Assembly (NCBI GenBank): GCA_032358165.1
Contig: JAALGY010000019.1
Span: forward strand, 248,001-312,000
DNA length: 64,000 nt
DNA from: Diplosphaera chodatii
Lineage: Eukaryota; Chlorophyta; Trebouxiophyceae; Prasiolales; Stichococcaceae
Direction of reading: 5' to 3'
The notes below the pieces were generated by a model. That model saw nothing but the letters and a program-made list of their open reading frames with translations, ran no database searches and was not told the origin of the DNA. Positions 63,182 through 64,000 of this stretch are shown piece by piece (position 1 is the first letter of the stretch; each line of letters begins with the position of its first letter). Position numbers and translations under genes: made by a program.

Positions 63182-64000
63182 TTACGCAGCTGTGACCACA
63201 GTCAAGCGACCAAACTCATCAGTCTGGCAGACGTGGAACTTCGTGAAGCGGTTGTAGAGTGGGTACGCACCCTCTTTCAGGGCCTCTCCCACTTGCAGGC
63301 GCACGAAAGCCGAGATGTGAAGGTCGCAGTTGTACTCCCCATTGAATTTCTGCAAGCCGTGAGACAGCATCAATGTTAGCATACATCACTACACCCTGCA
63401 GATGCACACCGACACTGTTCTTCCCGTTGTGCAGAGCAGGGGTGCGTCTGCGCACCTTGACCACATCCTGTACACGCTGCGCATCATCCATCACGTAAGG
63501 CTGCTCGACCAGGCACACCTCCTGGTAGTACCTGCACCAGGTGGAAGGTCAGAAAGTCAGGACTTTGGCCTCAGATGCCAGAGCCAGAGCTGTCAGGCAA
63601 CCCTGCAGGCCACGAGCAGCTACGGCCGCTTGAGTGGGGATGCCACTAGAGATTAAGGCACTGCTGCTAGCACCGCAGCATGCTCCCGTCTGCCTGTGGC
63701 ACATGCGATCGTTCAGTTCCAAAACCGAGGTTGTCCTGCCTCACTTGTTCAGCCGGCCCACGACCATCTTCTCCAGCACGCTGGCGGGCTTGCCGCTCTC
63801 GGCGGCCTGCGTCCGCAGCATGACGCCCTCCGCTTCCCGCACCGCAGCCGGCACTGCGGAGTGCAACACGCCACATCATCAGCCACTGCGTCCTAGCTGG
63901 GTTTGGTGACAGGTTGTGTGGACATAGGCAGAGACTCCAGGCGGTTTGGCGCTACTGCACTGCAATGGCTTTGAATGCTCTGCTGTGTGCCAGTATCGGC
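63182..64000 (-). CDS. tsf: Organellar elongation factor Ts, C-terminal part (5' end outside window)
   Basis: Guanine-nucleotide exchange factor that reloads EF-Tu with GTP in plastid or mitochondrion. Visible exons in phase: about 63853-63744, 63531-63456, 63349-63182. Blocks: AEGVMLRTQAAESGKPASVL, EKMVVGRLNKYYQEVCLVEQ, PYVMDDAQRVQDVVK, HISAFVRLQVGEALKEG. ESGKP, EKMV.GR and EVCL.EQP with a following D are the hallmarks of the EF-Ts dimerisation region. After the usual end (VRLQVGE) an about 33-residue tail follows (FTKFHVCQTDEFGRLTVVTA). The N-terminal UBA domain and the Tu-contact core must lie beyond 64000. In some algae plastid EF-Ts is a fusion with S1 domains (PSRP-7/PETs), which cannot be judged from this part. 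Confidence 0.85.

Overview
The window is nuclear DNA of an intron-rich green alga, probably a trebouxiophyte relative of Chlorella or Coccomyxa. Evidence: most genes are cut into many short exons, acceptors are usually TGCAG, introns are mostly 50-350 nt, and plastid-targeted proteins (heme oxygenase, ribosomal protein L17, an M48 protease) sit among plant-type nuclear proteins (RS-type SR factor, cyclin L, RBL/RbBP5, DEAH4 helicase). There are no bacterial operons, no CRISPR array and no complete transposon. Exon models below were built by hand from splice signals, reading-phase continuity and remembered family motifs. Where all phases closed to a stop codon I give the protein length.

Layout, left to right (strand in brackets). 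1-2769 (+) C-terminal part of an RsmB-type rRNA cytosine methyltransferase. 3371-5501 (-) F-box protein with a tandemly repeated 3' end. 5631-6302 (-) MED31. 6595-8398 (-) membrane RING-H2 E3 ligase with a SAP-like segment. 9025-11138 (+) plastid-type M48 metalloprotease. 11926-17812 (-) DEAH4-like helicase, 19 exons. 18272-19132 (+) intronless heme oxygenase. 19567-22524 (-) two-RRM SR protein with microexons. 23062-26034 (+) Gfo/Idh/MocA oxidoreductase. 26228-26791 (-) intronless plastid bL17. 27490-31950 (+) cyclin L with an RS-type tail. 32489-36114 (-) RbBP5 of COMPASS. 36771-38231 (-) DUF1348/NTF2-like protein. 38887-42597 (+) unrecognised protein with C-terminal hydrophobic segments. 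42737-44870 (+) Sec14-like lipid-transfer protein. 45225-53138 (-) GLG1-type Cys-rich Golgi protein. 54021-57086 (+) sarcosine/pipecolate oxidase. 57351-60497 (-) WDR12. 60873-62759 (+) YbaK-domain protein. 63182 to the window end (-) elongation factor Ts, cut by the edge.

The genes are ordinary housekeeping genes in no functional cluster, but RNA biology is prominent: rRNA methylation, ribosome assembly, splicing, and transcription-coupled factors (MED31, cyclin L, RbBP5). Neighbours are often divergent, with 0.4-0.9 kb between starts, or convergent. I found no clear new multi-gene system. The most unusual features are recurrent GC-AG introns (eight confirmed by frame), very small exons, an AT-rich island inside one intron, a perfect 16-bp inverted repeat, and one multi-exon protein of unknown family.
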